From assembly GCF_900313025.1 (NCBI RefSeq), contig NZ_OMPQ01000009.1, positions 736,789 to 800,788 on the forward strand: 64,000 bases of DNA, in the 5' to 3' direction. The DNA comes from Pseudophaeobacter sp. EL27 (lineage in GTDB: Bacteria > Pseudomonadota > Alphaproteobacteria > Rhodobacterales > Rhodobacteraceae). The notes under the pieces are model-generated. The model was not told the origin of the DNA, searched no databases, and was given only the letters and a program-made list of their open reading frames with translations. The position numbers and the translations under genes are program-made. Numbering within the stretch: the stretch's first letter is position 1; the number at the start of each line of letters is the position of its first letter. Shown here piece after piece: positions 52,265 to 59,227 of the stretch.

Positions 52265-52311
52265 CCGCCCCGTGGGGGCGGTCCGGGCGCTCCACAGTCA
52301 AAGACTGTGGA
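52265..52311 (+). repeat. Two-hairpin dispersed repeat, CCGCCCC/TCCACAGTC variant
   Basis: Hairpin 1: CCGCCCC (52265-52271), GTG loop, GGGGCGG (52275-52281), then TCCGGGCGCT-like spacer. Hairpin 2: TCCACAGTC (52291-52299), AAA, GACTGTGGA (52303-52311). Hairpin 2 shares no sequence with the other copies, yet it is a perfect 9-bp stem. Confidence 0.8.
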
Positions 52312-52465
52312 TGATTGGCTCTCCCGCCAATGGCCTGCAAGCAATCAAAGTCCTGTGCAGGGCAATCAACTAACTCTTCCACCTACAGGAGAATTGCGTA
52401 TCCTCGCCTCATTCGGTTTCAGTGCCGAAACAGGATTGAAGTCAAAGACTTTTCAGGAGGCGATA

Positions 52466-53221
52466 TTGTTTAGGTTCGTTCGCATTTTCACCAAGGGAAC
52501 AGCTTTTCACGCGTCGATAGGGTTCTACTTTGGTCTTTTCTATATCTGGTTCTTAACCGGATGGGAGATCCAAGAAACAAGCACAAGTGTCATCAACACT
52601 TTGATTACAGTAACTGCCAGTCTATTGGCCGCAGGCGCTGCCATTGCAGCCGCTGTCTACGACTCCGAAAACAAACGCATAGCTTCACTAAAAGCGGCTA
52701 GAGCAACTCTTCCTTTGGCACTCTCGAACTTATCACAAGCCTGTACGAACGGCGCAATCTACTCGTACTGCCGCCACCCCAAAAAGCCTGAAACTGTGAG
52801 CTTTGAAGTTCCCTCAGACACAATCGAAATTTTCAAGGCATGTATCGAGTACTCTGACCCAATTTCGGCACGATGGTTGTCTGCTATACTGGCTAGGTTT
52901 CAGGTTTTGACTTCACGCACCTCCAATCCCACCTTTGAAGGTTCAGATCGTAAGATGGCTGCGGATTGGCTCTTACTAGAAAGGGTCATCGGTCATTGCT
53001 TTTCTTTTGCACGATCACCAGACAGTTCGGTGAGCATTCCTGAAATCATCAACTTGGAAAAGGGATTCGACTATTTCAACGTTGAGGACGCCTGCGGTAC
53101 GGACATCGCAGACGTTGCCGAGTTAATAAGAGACAAAATTTCAAGACTGCAAGGAGTGTTGGAAGAATTTGAAGGCGGCAGCATTCAGAGCAAAGAAGAT
53201 CGCTCCAAAGCTGGAAGGTAA
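52466..53221 (+). CDS. Two-transmembrane orphan protein with cytoplasmic domain
   Basis: A 251-residue protein. Two N-terminal helices (HASIGFYFGLFYIWFLTG and NTLITVTASLLAAGAAIAAAV) are followed by a soluble helical domain of about 165 residues (SLKAARATLPLALSNLSQAC, AADWLLLERVIGHCFSFARS). No catalytic motif is recognised. I chose the TTG at 52466 because AGGAGG lies 6 nt upstream; an ATG at 52307 adds 53 residues read from the repeat-containing intergenic DNA. The gene is AT-richer than its neighbours. Repeat copies lie on both sides (52265 and 53254). Function unknown. Confidence 0.65.
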   Translation: MFRFVRIFTKGTAFHASIGFYFGLFYIWFLTGWEIQETSTSVINTLITVTASLLAAGAAIAAAVYDSENKRIASLKAARATLPLALSNLSQACTNGAIYSYCRHPKKPETVSFEVPSDTIEIFKACIEYSDPISARWLSAILARFQVLTSRTSNPTFEGSDRKMAADWLLLERVIGHCFSFARSPDSSVSIPEIINLEKGFDYFNVEDACGTDIADVAELIRDKISRLQGVLEEFEGGSIQSKEDRSKAGR

Positions 53222-53253
53222 CAAAATCGCTCTCCCCTTTGCCAGAGGCAAAC

Positions 53254-53300
53254 CCCTCCCGTGGGGAGGGTCGGGCGCTAACCTGCTCTTCCATCAGGTT
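53254..53300 (+). repeat. Two-hairpin dispersed repeat, CCCTCCC/AACCTG variant
   Basis: Hairpin 1: CCCTCCC (53254-53260), GTG loop, GGGAGGG (53264-53270), then TCGGGCGCT. Hairpin 2: AACCTG (53280-53285), 9-nt loop, CAGGTT (53295-53300). It lies directly after the two-TM gene. Confidence 0.8.
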
Positions 53301-53386
53301 TTGGTGCAGTCTACACCCCATAGGCTTTCCGACCAAAATCCTGCTACTCTTCCCACATCGCAACCAGCCAGGGAGAGCCCCAAGCC

Positions 53387-53632
53387 ATGTCCGATGAGAT
53401 CCCAGTGATCGCCCAGAAAAGCCCCTATGCCTTGGAGGTCACCGAAGGCAAAAGCTATTTCTGGTGCTCCTGCGGCAAGTCGCAGAAACAGCCCTTTTGT
53501 GATGGCAGCCACAAGGGCAGCAGCTTTACTCCGGTGAAATACACCGCTGAAAAAACCGGCGAGGTCTTCTTTTGCGGCTGTAAACACACAGGCAAGCAGC
53601 CGCTGTGTGATGGCAGCCACTCGGGGCTCTAG
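53387..53632 (+). CDS. CDGSH-type iron-sulfur protein with two CDGSH motifs
   Basis: An 81-residue protein. Two cluster-binding motifs are visible: WCSCGKSQKQPFCDGSHKG and FCGCKHTGKQPLCDGSHSG, each C-x-C...C-x3-H, giving two [2Fe-2S] clusters as in human CISD3/MiNT-like and bacterial double-CDGSH proteins. No membrane anchor is seen, so it is probably cytoplasmic. Its redox or iron role is not assigned. It is a separate single gene. Confidence 0.93.
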   Translation: MSDEIPVIAQKSPYALEVTEGKSYFWCSCGKSQKQPFCDGSHKGSSFTPVKYTAEKTGEVFFCGCKHTGKQPLCDGSHSGL

Positions 53633-53669
53633 CGCCCCTACCCTTCCGGCCTCTCCCCAGGGACTGGCC

Positions 53670-53981
53670 TCAGCGTGATTTACGAAGGTGTTCGAAGATC
53701 GCGCGGTTGGCGCAGAAGGCAGGGATCTCCCGGTGATCTACAGTGGTCTCACCCAGCCAATCAGCGCAGGCCTGCAGGCAATTGGCGGCGCGGCAGCGGG
53801 TGATCATCTCTGAATACTCAGCCGCAGTGATCTGCCGCTCATGCAGGGCCTCGCCAAGGTCGGCGCCTGCACGCTGTGCCACTGCACGCAGCTGTTTGAA
53901 ATGGGGATTAAACTCCCCCAGAGCCCGGCCTTGTACCGGGCTGTGCTCAACAGGGCTGTGCTCACTGCGCCAATCTTTCAT
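53670..53981 (-). CDS. DUF6455-family protein, copy A
   Basis: A 103-residue protein. The conserved part is RAGADLGEALHERQITAAEY, then MITRCRAANCLQACADWLGE and FCANRAIFEHL. The cysteine set (CRAANCLQAC plus the late FC) suggests a metal or redox site. The N-terminus contains a perfect EHSPVEHSPV tandem coming from a 15-bp DNA repeat. It is the most downstream of three consecutive paralogues on the minus strand. The function of the family is not known. Confidence 0.82.
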   Translation of the reverse strand: MKDWRSEHSPVEHSPVQGRALGEFNPHFKQLRAVAQRAGADLGEALHERQITAAEYSEMITRCRAANCLQACADWLGETTVDHREIPAFCANRAIFEHLRKSR

Positions 53982-54022
53982 GATCCCTCTTTCTTACTCA
54001 GCCGTTTATGCCCCTAACGGGC

Positions 54023-54304
54023 CTATGATGTGTCCCCGTCACGCAGCTTCAGCAGGCGAGCGGCGTTGCAGCAATAGCTCGGGGGCAGATCCGTTTGAAC
54101 CTCTCCTTCTGCGCGCTCCTGACTGTCGAGCCAGGCCCTGCAGTGCTCTGGGGCGTCGCAGCCACGACAGGAGGTGATCATCTCTGCCCAGTCCTCAGGA
54201 CTGATTTTGCCCGCTTCAAATGCCTCTACCAGATCCGCGCCAAGATGTTTGCCCATGCGGGCCAAAAGCTGCAGATGCTGCATCGCGTCGCCAAGAGGGT
54301 GCAT
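54023..54304 (-). CDS. DUF6455-family protein, copy B
   Basis: A 93-residue paralogue. The core reads HLGADLVEAFEAGKISPEDW, then MITSCRGCDAPEHCRAWLDS and SYCCNAARLLKL, with CRGC/HC/YCCN giving one more cysteine than its neighbours. The start at 54304 has AAAGGAG 8 nt upstream; the open frame runs further to 54421 into copy C's end region. It lies 41 nt before copy A. Confidence 0.82.
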   Translation of the reverse strand: MHPLGDAMQHLQLLARMGKHLGADLVEAFEAGKISPEDWAEMITSCRGCDAPEHCRAWLDSQERAEGEVQTDLPPSYCCNAARLLKLRDGDTS

Positions 54305-54372
54305 AGGGTCGCTCCTTTTCGTGTGACGGCTCACGCCTGGGTGATTGCGAGGGCCCATCCCTAGGGGCCAAG

Positions 54373-54636
54373 CTAGGCGGCGTTTTCTTTCAGATAGGCC
54401 AGCAGATCCCGGTTGCGACAATAATCCGGAGCCTCAGCCAGCCCCGCTGCGACCTGACCCAGCCGCGCTGAACACTGTGTGGGATGGGCGCATTTGCTAC
54501 AGCGCAGCACCGCTTCGGAAATTTCGTCAAATTGCAAACGGCCAGCAATGGCCTCTTCCTGCAGGTCCAGCCCTAGGGACTGGCTCATGCTGTCAAACAG
54601 GGCTGCGTGGGTTTTTAGGGTTGATTGCGCGCGCAC
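54373..54636 (-). CDS. DUF6455-family protein, copy C
   Basis: An 87-residue paralogue starting at a GTG with AGGAGA 7 nt upstream; a more distant ATG at 54666 lacks this. The core is SLGLDLQEEAIAGRLQFDEI, then AVLRCSKCAHPTQCSARLG and DYCRNRDLLAYLKE. The pattern C-x2-C-x5-C and YCRN is shared with the other copies. It is the first gene of the three and lies 69 nt before copy B. Confidence 0.8.
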   Translation of the reverse strand: MRAQSTLKTHAALFDSMSQSLGLDLQEEAIAGRLQFDEISEAVLRCSKCAHPTQCSARLGQVAAGLAEAPDYCRNRDLLAYLKENAA

Positions 54637-54715
54637 CGATGATCTCCTGTCAATCGTGATGCGCAAAAGCTATGAGAGCGGGATCTGCTTTGCTTTGATG
54701 CAAATCAACGCTGGC

Positions 54716-55090
54716 TCAGCCGGGGTATTGATCCAGATAGGCCCGCACCGCATCCTGGACCCGGCGAAAGCGATCACCGCCCAGTTTCTTGCCGCCGTAC
54801 CAGCGGGTTACGATGATGACATGATCCCGCAGTTCCGCACGCTCCAGCATCCGCAGGATCACCATACCAGCTCCGCTTTCGCCATCATCCGCTTTGAGCC
54901 CACCCGTCGGCAAAAGCGCCGCCCAGGTGTTATGGGTGGCCTTGGCATAGCTGCGGTCTTTTTTGAGCTCCGCCAGAACCCGGTCCACCTCTGCCCGCGA
55001 AGTCACCTGGGCGCCGGTCACCGCATAGCGCGATCCACGGTCCGTCAGAACGACCCCTAGCTGGGTCATGGCGATGTCGGAAGAGGTCAT
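54716..55090 (-). CDS. YigZ/IMPACT-family protein (N-terminal domain only)
   Basis: A 124-residue protein with only the IMPACT N-terminal fold: SRYAVTGAQVTSRAEVDRVL, YAKATHNTWAALLP, the signature DDGESGAGMVILRML and IVTRWYGGKKLGGDRFRRV. Bacterial YigZ is about 200 residues with an extra C-terminal domain (DUF1949), absent here. The family is proposed to bind RNA or to regulate translation. Starts at 55138 and 55069 are also possible, and none has a strong ribosome-binding site. Confidence 0.85.
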   Translation of the reverse strand: MTSSDIAMTQLGVVLTDRGSRYAVTGAQVTSRAEVDRVLAELKKDRSYAKATHNTWAALLPTGGLKADDGESGAGMVILRMLERAELRDHVIIVTRWYGGKKLGGDRFRRVQDAVRAYLDQYPG

Positions 55091-55235
55091 TTCGGGCGCG
55101 ATCCGTTCAGTCAAAGGGCTAGGCTGAAGCCCATTCATATCGATCAAAGCCAAGCAGTACCAGCCACCGCCAGACAGGCCATCTCTGCGTCGAGAGCGCT
55201 TGCAAACCACCACGGATGCGGGCAGTCTGGATCTT

Positions 55236-55487
55236 ATGTTTAGTATCGAACATGAATTTGACTGCACCACCGTCACGCTTGTCGACGAAGGAGAGCAGCC
55301 GCTGTTAGAAGACCTCACCCTGCATGCCTTTGCTGAATGTGTGACCATCGAACAGCTGGATAGCCGCACCGATCAGGTGCAGAAAATCACCCTCTCCTAT
55401 ACCCAGGTCCGCGATCTGGCGGCCGCCTTGGATCTGCCCGAAGGCGTCTACCGGCTGGTCGCGGAGGAAGCAAAACCCCAAGGCTGA
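55236..55487 (+). CDS. Small conserved acidic protein, unknown function
   Basis: An 83-residue protein without membrane segments: MFSIEHEFDCTTVTLVDEG, EDLTLHAFAECVTIEQLDSR, QVRDLAAALDLPEGVYRLV. The mixed beta-alpha layout and lack of low-complexity favour a real gene; I recall similar short proteins in Rhodobacterales, but know no function. It is divergent from the IMPACT gene and converges on the DUF167 gene. Confidence 0.7.
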   Translation: MFSIEHEFDCTTVTLVDEGEQPLLEDLTLHAFAECVTIEQLDSRTDQVQKITLSYTQVRDLAAALDLPEGVYRLVAEEAKPQG

Positions 55488-55509
55488 CCGAACTGCCGCA
55501 CGCCAGGGC

Positions 55510-55791
55510 TTAGCCGCCAGCTGTATAGACAAAGATCTTGTTGCGCGAACTGGCCCCCTGGTGCAGCTCCAACCTTGAAGCCGCCACCCCCATGGCCTTG
55601 GCCAACAGGCGGCGCACGGCTTCGGTTGCCTTGCCGTTTTCAGGAACCGCGGTGACCGCGACCTTGAGCCCCGCCTCACTGCGCAAAATACTATTAGAGG
55701 AAGCTCCGGGCGTGACTTTCACCGCGATCCTGGCGCCTGTTATGGCGAGATCAGAAAGATCTGGCAGGTTTTTTCTCTTTGGTTTGCCCAT
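55510..55791 (-). CDS. DUF167/YggU-family protein
   Basis: A 93-residue protein with the family core ARIAVKVTPGASSNSI, LKVAVTAVPENGKATEAVRR, LLAKAMGVAASRLELHQGASSRNKIF. The function is unassigned. A GTG 21 nt upstream (55812) is an alternative start. It converges on the gene at 55236, with a 22-nt gap. Confidence 0.87.
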   Translation of the reverse strand: MGKPKRKNLPDLSDLAITGARIAVKVTPGASSNSILRSEAGLKVAVTAVPENGKATEAVRRLLAKAMGVAASRLELHQGASSRNKIFVYTAGG

Positions 55792-55997
55792 GCCCTGTTG
55801 ATGCCAGTTCACTACGGAATTGAACAGAGGAACTCCCCATACCGTAATTAGCCACCTCCGATGAAGTCGCCCCGATCACAAAAACGAGCTCCAGAGCAGC
55901 AGAGTTGACAAAAATGTAGCTGTGCAGCCTCTCTGCCTCTTGAATTCCTGCTGCCACATGATGAGATTGACCCCATTGATGTAAAAGGGCTTTACAT

Positions 55998-56591
55998 ATG
56001 ACCAACGACAGCCAAACTCTGGCAAATGATGCCGCGCTGGACTTTCTCTTGTCGCGCCGCTCCCGTCCCTTCAAGACACTGATCGCCCCCGCCCCGACCC
56101 GTGACGAGCTCATGTCGCTTTTGACGGCAGCGGCGCGGACGCCGGATCATGGTAAGCTGGAGCCCTGGAGATTTGTAGTCATCGAGAAGGCGGCAATGCC
56201 CCGACTGGCTGAGCTAACGGCTCAGGCCGGTGTTCGCCTGGGCAAGTCAGACGAAGACATCACCAAGGGGCGCGCCCAGTTCGATCTGGGTCAATTGGCT
56301 GTGGTGGTTGTGGAAGTGCACAAAGAAAGCGAAAAAGTTCCCGCCATTGAGCAGAGCTATAGCGCTGGCGCTGCCTGTCTGGCGCTGCTCAATGCCGCCC
56401 TGGCTGCCGGTTGGGGGGCCAATTGGTTGTCCGGCTGGGCCAGCCACGACCGCATATTCTGCCAACAGGCCTTTGCCCTGCAAGACAACGAGCGTGTGGC
56501 CGGCATCGTCCATATCGCAACCCAGCGCGCCACACCGCCAGAACGGCCGCGCCCAGAGCTTTCTGATCTGACAACCTGGATGCAAGAATGA
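55998..56591 (+). CDS. Nitroreductase-family flavoprotein (YdjA-like)
   Basis: A 197-residue FMN-dependent reductase. FMN-site motifs are FLLSRRSRPF at the N-terminus, AARTPDHGKLEPWRFVVI, SAGAACLALLNAALAAGWGANWLSGW and GIVHIATQR. It resembles the YdjA subgroup; the physiological substrate is unknown. Its stop overlaps the start of the next gene (56588-56591), so translation is coupled. Confidence 0.9.
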   Translation: MTNDSQTLANDAALDFLLSRRSRPFKTLIAPAPTRDELMSLLTAAARTPDHGKLEPWRFVVIEKAAMPRLAELTAQAGVRLGKSDEDITKGRAQFDLGQLAVVVVEVHKESEKVPAIEQSYSAGAACLALLNAALAAGWGANWLSGWASHDRIFCQQAFALQDNERVAGIVHIATQRATPPERPRPELSDLTTWMQE

Positions 56592-57280
56592 TCTTTGACG
56601 CCTTTTTTAAAACCCTGAGCCAGATCACCGACCCGCGTTTTATGCGGGTGCTCTTTATTGGCATCGGCCTGACGCTGGCCCTGTTGATCGGGGCCACTGT
56701 TGGCTTTCTGGTGCTGGTGCAATGGCTGACAGCGGCCTCAGTTAACCTGCCCTTGATCGGGGAAGTCACCTGGCTCGACAGCCTGTTTTCCGCCGGCTCT
56801 GTCCTGTTGATGATGATCCTGTCGATTTTCCTGATGGTGCCCGTGGCCTCGGCGATCACCTCGATGTTTCTGGATGATGTGGCTCAGGCGGTTGAAGACA
56901 GGCATTTCCCCCATCTGCCAAAGGTCGACCCTGTGCCGCTCTGGGCGGCGCTGAAAGACACCGTGAATTTTCTGGGCGTCTTGATCGGTGCCAATATTCT
57001 GGCGCTGATCCTGTATGCGATATTCCCGCCTGCAGCGCCCTTTATCTTTTGGGCCTTGAACGGCTACCTCTTGGGCCGCGAGTATTTCACCCTGGCGGCC
57101 AGCCGTCGCGTTGGCCCGGTAGAGGCACGAAAACTCTGTCGTAAACACAGCGGAACCATCTGGATGGCGGGTGTCTTGATGGCAATGCCACTTTCAATTC
57201 CGTTGGTAAACCTGGTGATCCCAATTCTGGGCGCGGCCACCTATACGCATCTGTTTCACGCGCTGTGGCGGCACCACTGA
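56588..57280 (+). CDS. EI24/CysZ-family membrane protein
   Basis: A 230-residue protein with four to six transmembrane helices (FIGIGLTLALLIGATVGFLV, VLLMMILSIFLMVPVASAIT, LIGANILALILYAIFPP). The family includes sulfate permease CysZ and eukaryotic EI24. NGYLLGREYFTLAASRR is the shared core. No sulfate-assimilation gene is adjacent, so transport of sulfate is only a family guess. It is translationally coupled to the nitroreductase by 4 nt. Confidence 0.88.
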   Translation: MIFDAFFKTLSQITDPRFMRVLFIGIGLTLALLIGATVGFLVLVQWLTAASVNLPLIGEVTWLDSLFSAGSVLLMMILSIFLMVPVASAITSMFLDDVAQAVEDRHFPHLPKVDPVPLWAALKDTVNFLGVLIGANILALILYAIFPPAAPFIFWALNGYLLGREYFTLAASRRVGPVEARKLCRKHSGTIWMAGVLMAMPLSIPLVNLVIPILGAATYTHLFHALWRHH

Positions 57281-57307
57281 TATAGGCCCGGCCCCTTTTG
57301 AGACGGA

Positions 57308-57583
57308 TCAGGAGGGGTCTGGCATTCGGTCGAACCAGTCAAAGTCATTCACCGTGATCAGCCCGGAGAGGATGATCCCCGCGATCACCGCCCAGAGCAG
57401 ACAGGCAACTCCGGTGGTGATCCACGCCTTTTGCTTCAGGTAGTGGTTCTCGGGCGCACCGGCATGGGTTCCGGGTTCAATATTGCCCTTTTCGCCCTGT
57501 GTCTCGATACGGATCGGGATGATGACCAGAAAGGTCATGAACCAGATCACAGCAAACAGAACCAACCCGGATGTAATGGCCAT
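57308..57583 (-). CDS. DUF1467 membrane protein
   Basis: A 91-residue protein with two helices (SGLVLFAVIWFMTFLVIIPI and KAWITTGVACLLWAVIAGII) and a short polar loop (GAPENHYLKQKA). It is the usual downstream neighbour of methylmalonyl-CoA epimerase in alphaproteobacteria, which is the case here (57 nt gap). Function unknown. Confidence 0.9.
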   Translation of the reverse strand: MAITSGLVLFAVIWFMTFLVIIPIRIETQGEKGNIEPGTHAGAPENHYLKQKAWITTGVACLLWAVIAGIILSGLITVNDFDWFDRMPDPS

Positions 57584-57640
57584 AGTGTATTATCCTCAAG
57601 TAGACGGGCTGCACGGCAGCGCAGCCCGCTCTACATAGTC

Positions 57641-58045
57641 TCAAACCTGCTCGAGTTCCACCAGGCAACCGTTGAAGTCTTTGGGGTGCAGGAACAAGAC
57701 CGGCTTGCCATGCGCGCCGATCTTTGGCTCACTACTGCCCAGAACCCGGGCGCCTTCAGCTTGCAGGTGATTGCGCGCTGCCAGGATGTCATCGACTTCA
57801 TAACAAATATGGTGAATGCCGCCTGCTGGGTTCTTTTCCAGGAACCCGTTGATCGGAGAATTGTCGCCCAGCGGGTAGAGCAGCTCGATCTTGGTGTTTG
57901 GCAGCTCGATGAAAACAACGGTCACACCGTGATCGGGCTCATCCTGTGGCGCGCCAACTTTGGCGCCCAACGTGCTGCGGTACTGGGCCGATGCGGCCTC
58001 CAGGTCGGGAACGGCAATAGCTACGTGGTTCAGGCGCCCAATCAT
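57641..58045 (-). CDS. mce: Methylmalonyl-CoA epimerase
   Basis: A 134-residue VOC-fold enzyme that interconverts the (S)- and (R)-epimers of methylmalonyl-CoA in propionate breakdown. Marks: RLNHVAIAVPDLEAASAQYR (metal His), TKIELLYPLG and GGIHHICYEVDD (second His), HPKDFNGCLVELEQV (metal Glu). GGAG about 10 nt before 58045 sets the start. The chaperone MeaB of the same pathway is at 24447; the mutase is outside the window. Confidence 0.96.
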   Translation of the reverse strand: MIGRLNHVAIAVPDLEAASAQYRSTLGAKVGAPQDEPDHGVTVVFIELPNTKIELLYPLGDNSPINGFLEKNPAGGIHHICYEVDDILAARNHLQAEGARVLGSSEPKIGAHGKPVLFLHPKDFNGCLVELEQV

Positions 58046-58281
58046 GATCTGTCTTCTCCTTGGCAAAACATTTGTTGCAGCCTTATGCTCAATTGCGCCG
58101 ATCCCACGCAAGTGCGCCAATGCGCCCAGACCTGCAGATCACGCAGGGTTCGCTCTTGTGGCCCTTCCCTGCCCGTATTTCTACGCGCCTTTGGGCCTCT
58201 CAAACTGGCCTCTGGGGCCGTTAACTTCGAATTAGCCTCAAATTTATAGCGTCTCTACATATCCGATAAGGAGTATATGTA

Positions 58282-59001
58282 ATGGACGATTCGGAACTGT
58301 TTGCAGCCGCCCAAAGACTACCAAGTGCCCGCCGCCCCCTGTTGGGCCTGACCATCCTGGTCATTGAGGACAGTCGCTATGCCTGTGAGGCCCTGCGCCT
58401 TTTGTGCCTGCGTAGTGGCGCCCGTATTCGACGCGCTGACTGCCTGAAATCTGCACGCCGCCATCTGCAGGTCTACCGCCCCTCGGTGGTGATTGCCGAT
58501 GTTGGCCTGCCGGATGGTTCCGGCCTCGACCTGATCCAGGAAATGGACGACGCCCACCCAAGGGTTCGGATCATTCTGGCGATCTCGGGGGATGAAAACG
58601 TCGAAGAACAGGCCATTGCAGCCGGTGCAGACGGTTTCCTGGCCAAGCCCATTACCTCGCTTGCCTCCTTCCAGAACGCCATTCTGTCACGCCTTCCTGA
58701 TGATCGCCAACCCAGCGGTCCGCGTCAGGTCACGGATGAAACCATCGAGCCGGATCCAATCGCCTTTCTTGACGATATGGCCCATGCGGCAGACGTGCTG
58801 AACGACACCCAGGAAGAAAAGTCCCTAGACTATCTGGCCCAGTTTGTCGGCGGCGTTGCCCGCAGCGCCGGAGATGGCCCCCTGGCCAAAGCCGCAGAAA
58901 GCCTGGCTCGTGCCAGATCCGAAGGCCGCCCTGTGGCCAGCGATGCTGCGGTGATCGCCGGCCTGGTCCAAGAGCGCCTGGAACGAAAGATTGCCATCTG
59001 A
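58282..59001 (+). CDS. Response-regulator receiver protein without a classical output domain
   Basis: A 239-residue protein. Residues 20-140 are a receiver domain: acidic pocket VIEDSR, phosphorylated Asp in VVIADVGLPDGSG, the conserved Ser position (ILAISGDEN) and Lys in GFLAKPI. The C-terminal 95 residues are helical and polar (AESLARARSEGRPVASDAAV, IAGLVQERLERKI), not a DNA-binding domain I know. GGAG 8 nt before the ATG sets the start. No histidine kinase is adjacent; a tiny ORF follows immediately. It may act by protein-protein interaction. Confidence 0.88.
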   Translation: MDDSELFAAAQRLPSARRPLLGLTILVIEDSRYACEALRLLCLRSGARIRRADCLKSARRHLQVYRPSVVIADVGLPDGSGLDLIQEMDDAHPRVRIILAISGDENVEEQAIAAGADGFLAKPITSLASFQNAILSRLPDDRQPSGPRQVTDETIEPDPIAFLDDMAHAADVLNDTQEEKSLDYLAQFVGGVARSAGDGPLAKAAESLARARSEGRPVASDAAVIAGLVQERLERKIAI

Positions 59002-59003
59002 TC

Positions 59004-59153
59004 ATGTTCGAAGTCTTTTCGACATCTTTGGCGACTCTCGCCATTGTTCTCTATTTGCAGGCCCGCCACTCCGCGCGGATCATTCGGCGCAACCGTGACA
59101 ATGCCCCGGAGACGCTAAAATCTATGCAGATCCACCCCCGCGAGCTGTTGTAG
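59004..59153 (+). CDS. Possible 49-residue membrane microprotein downstream of the response regulator
   Basis: The frame starts 2 nt after the stop codon of the response regulator. It has one hydrophobic helix (FSTSLATLAIVLYLQA) followed by a basic stretch (RHSARIIRRNR) and a polar tail, the layout of a single-pass protein obeying the positive-inside rule. No clear ribosome-binding site is seen other than coupling to the upstream stop. Its small size makes the call tentative. Confidence 0.4.
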   Translation: MFEVFSTSLATLAIVLYLQARHSARIIRRNRDNAPETLKSMQIHPRELL

Positions 59154-59227
59154 TAGGAAAATCTGTTTCATACTGGCGACATCCGCCAGTTCCTGGTCGG
59201 GCAGCGCGCCGCGATAGGCGTGATCCG

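Larger units (their letters stand above)
52097..52465. other. rimO to orphan-gene intergenic region, rich in hairpins
   Basis: These 369 nt hold the two GATCC hairpins, a pyrimidine-rich stretch and the repeat copy at 52265. An open frame that covers the right end (ATG 52307) is less likely to be the true start of the next gene than the TTG at 52466. Confidence 0.55.
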
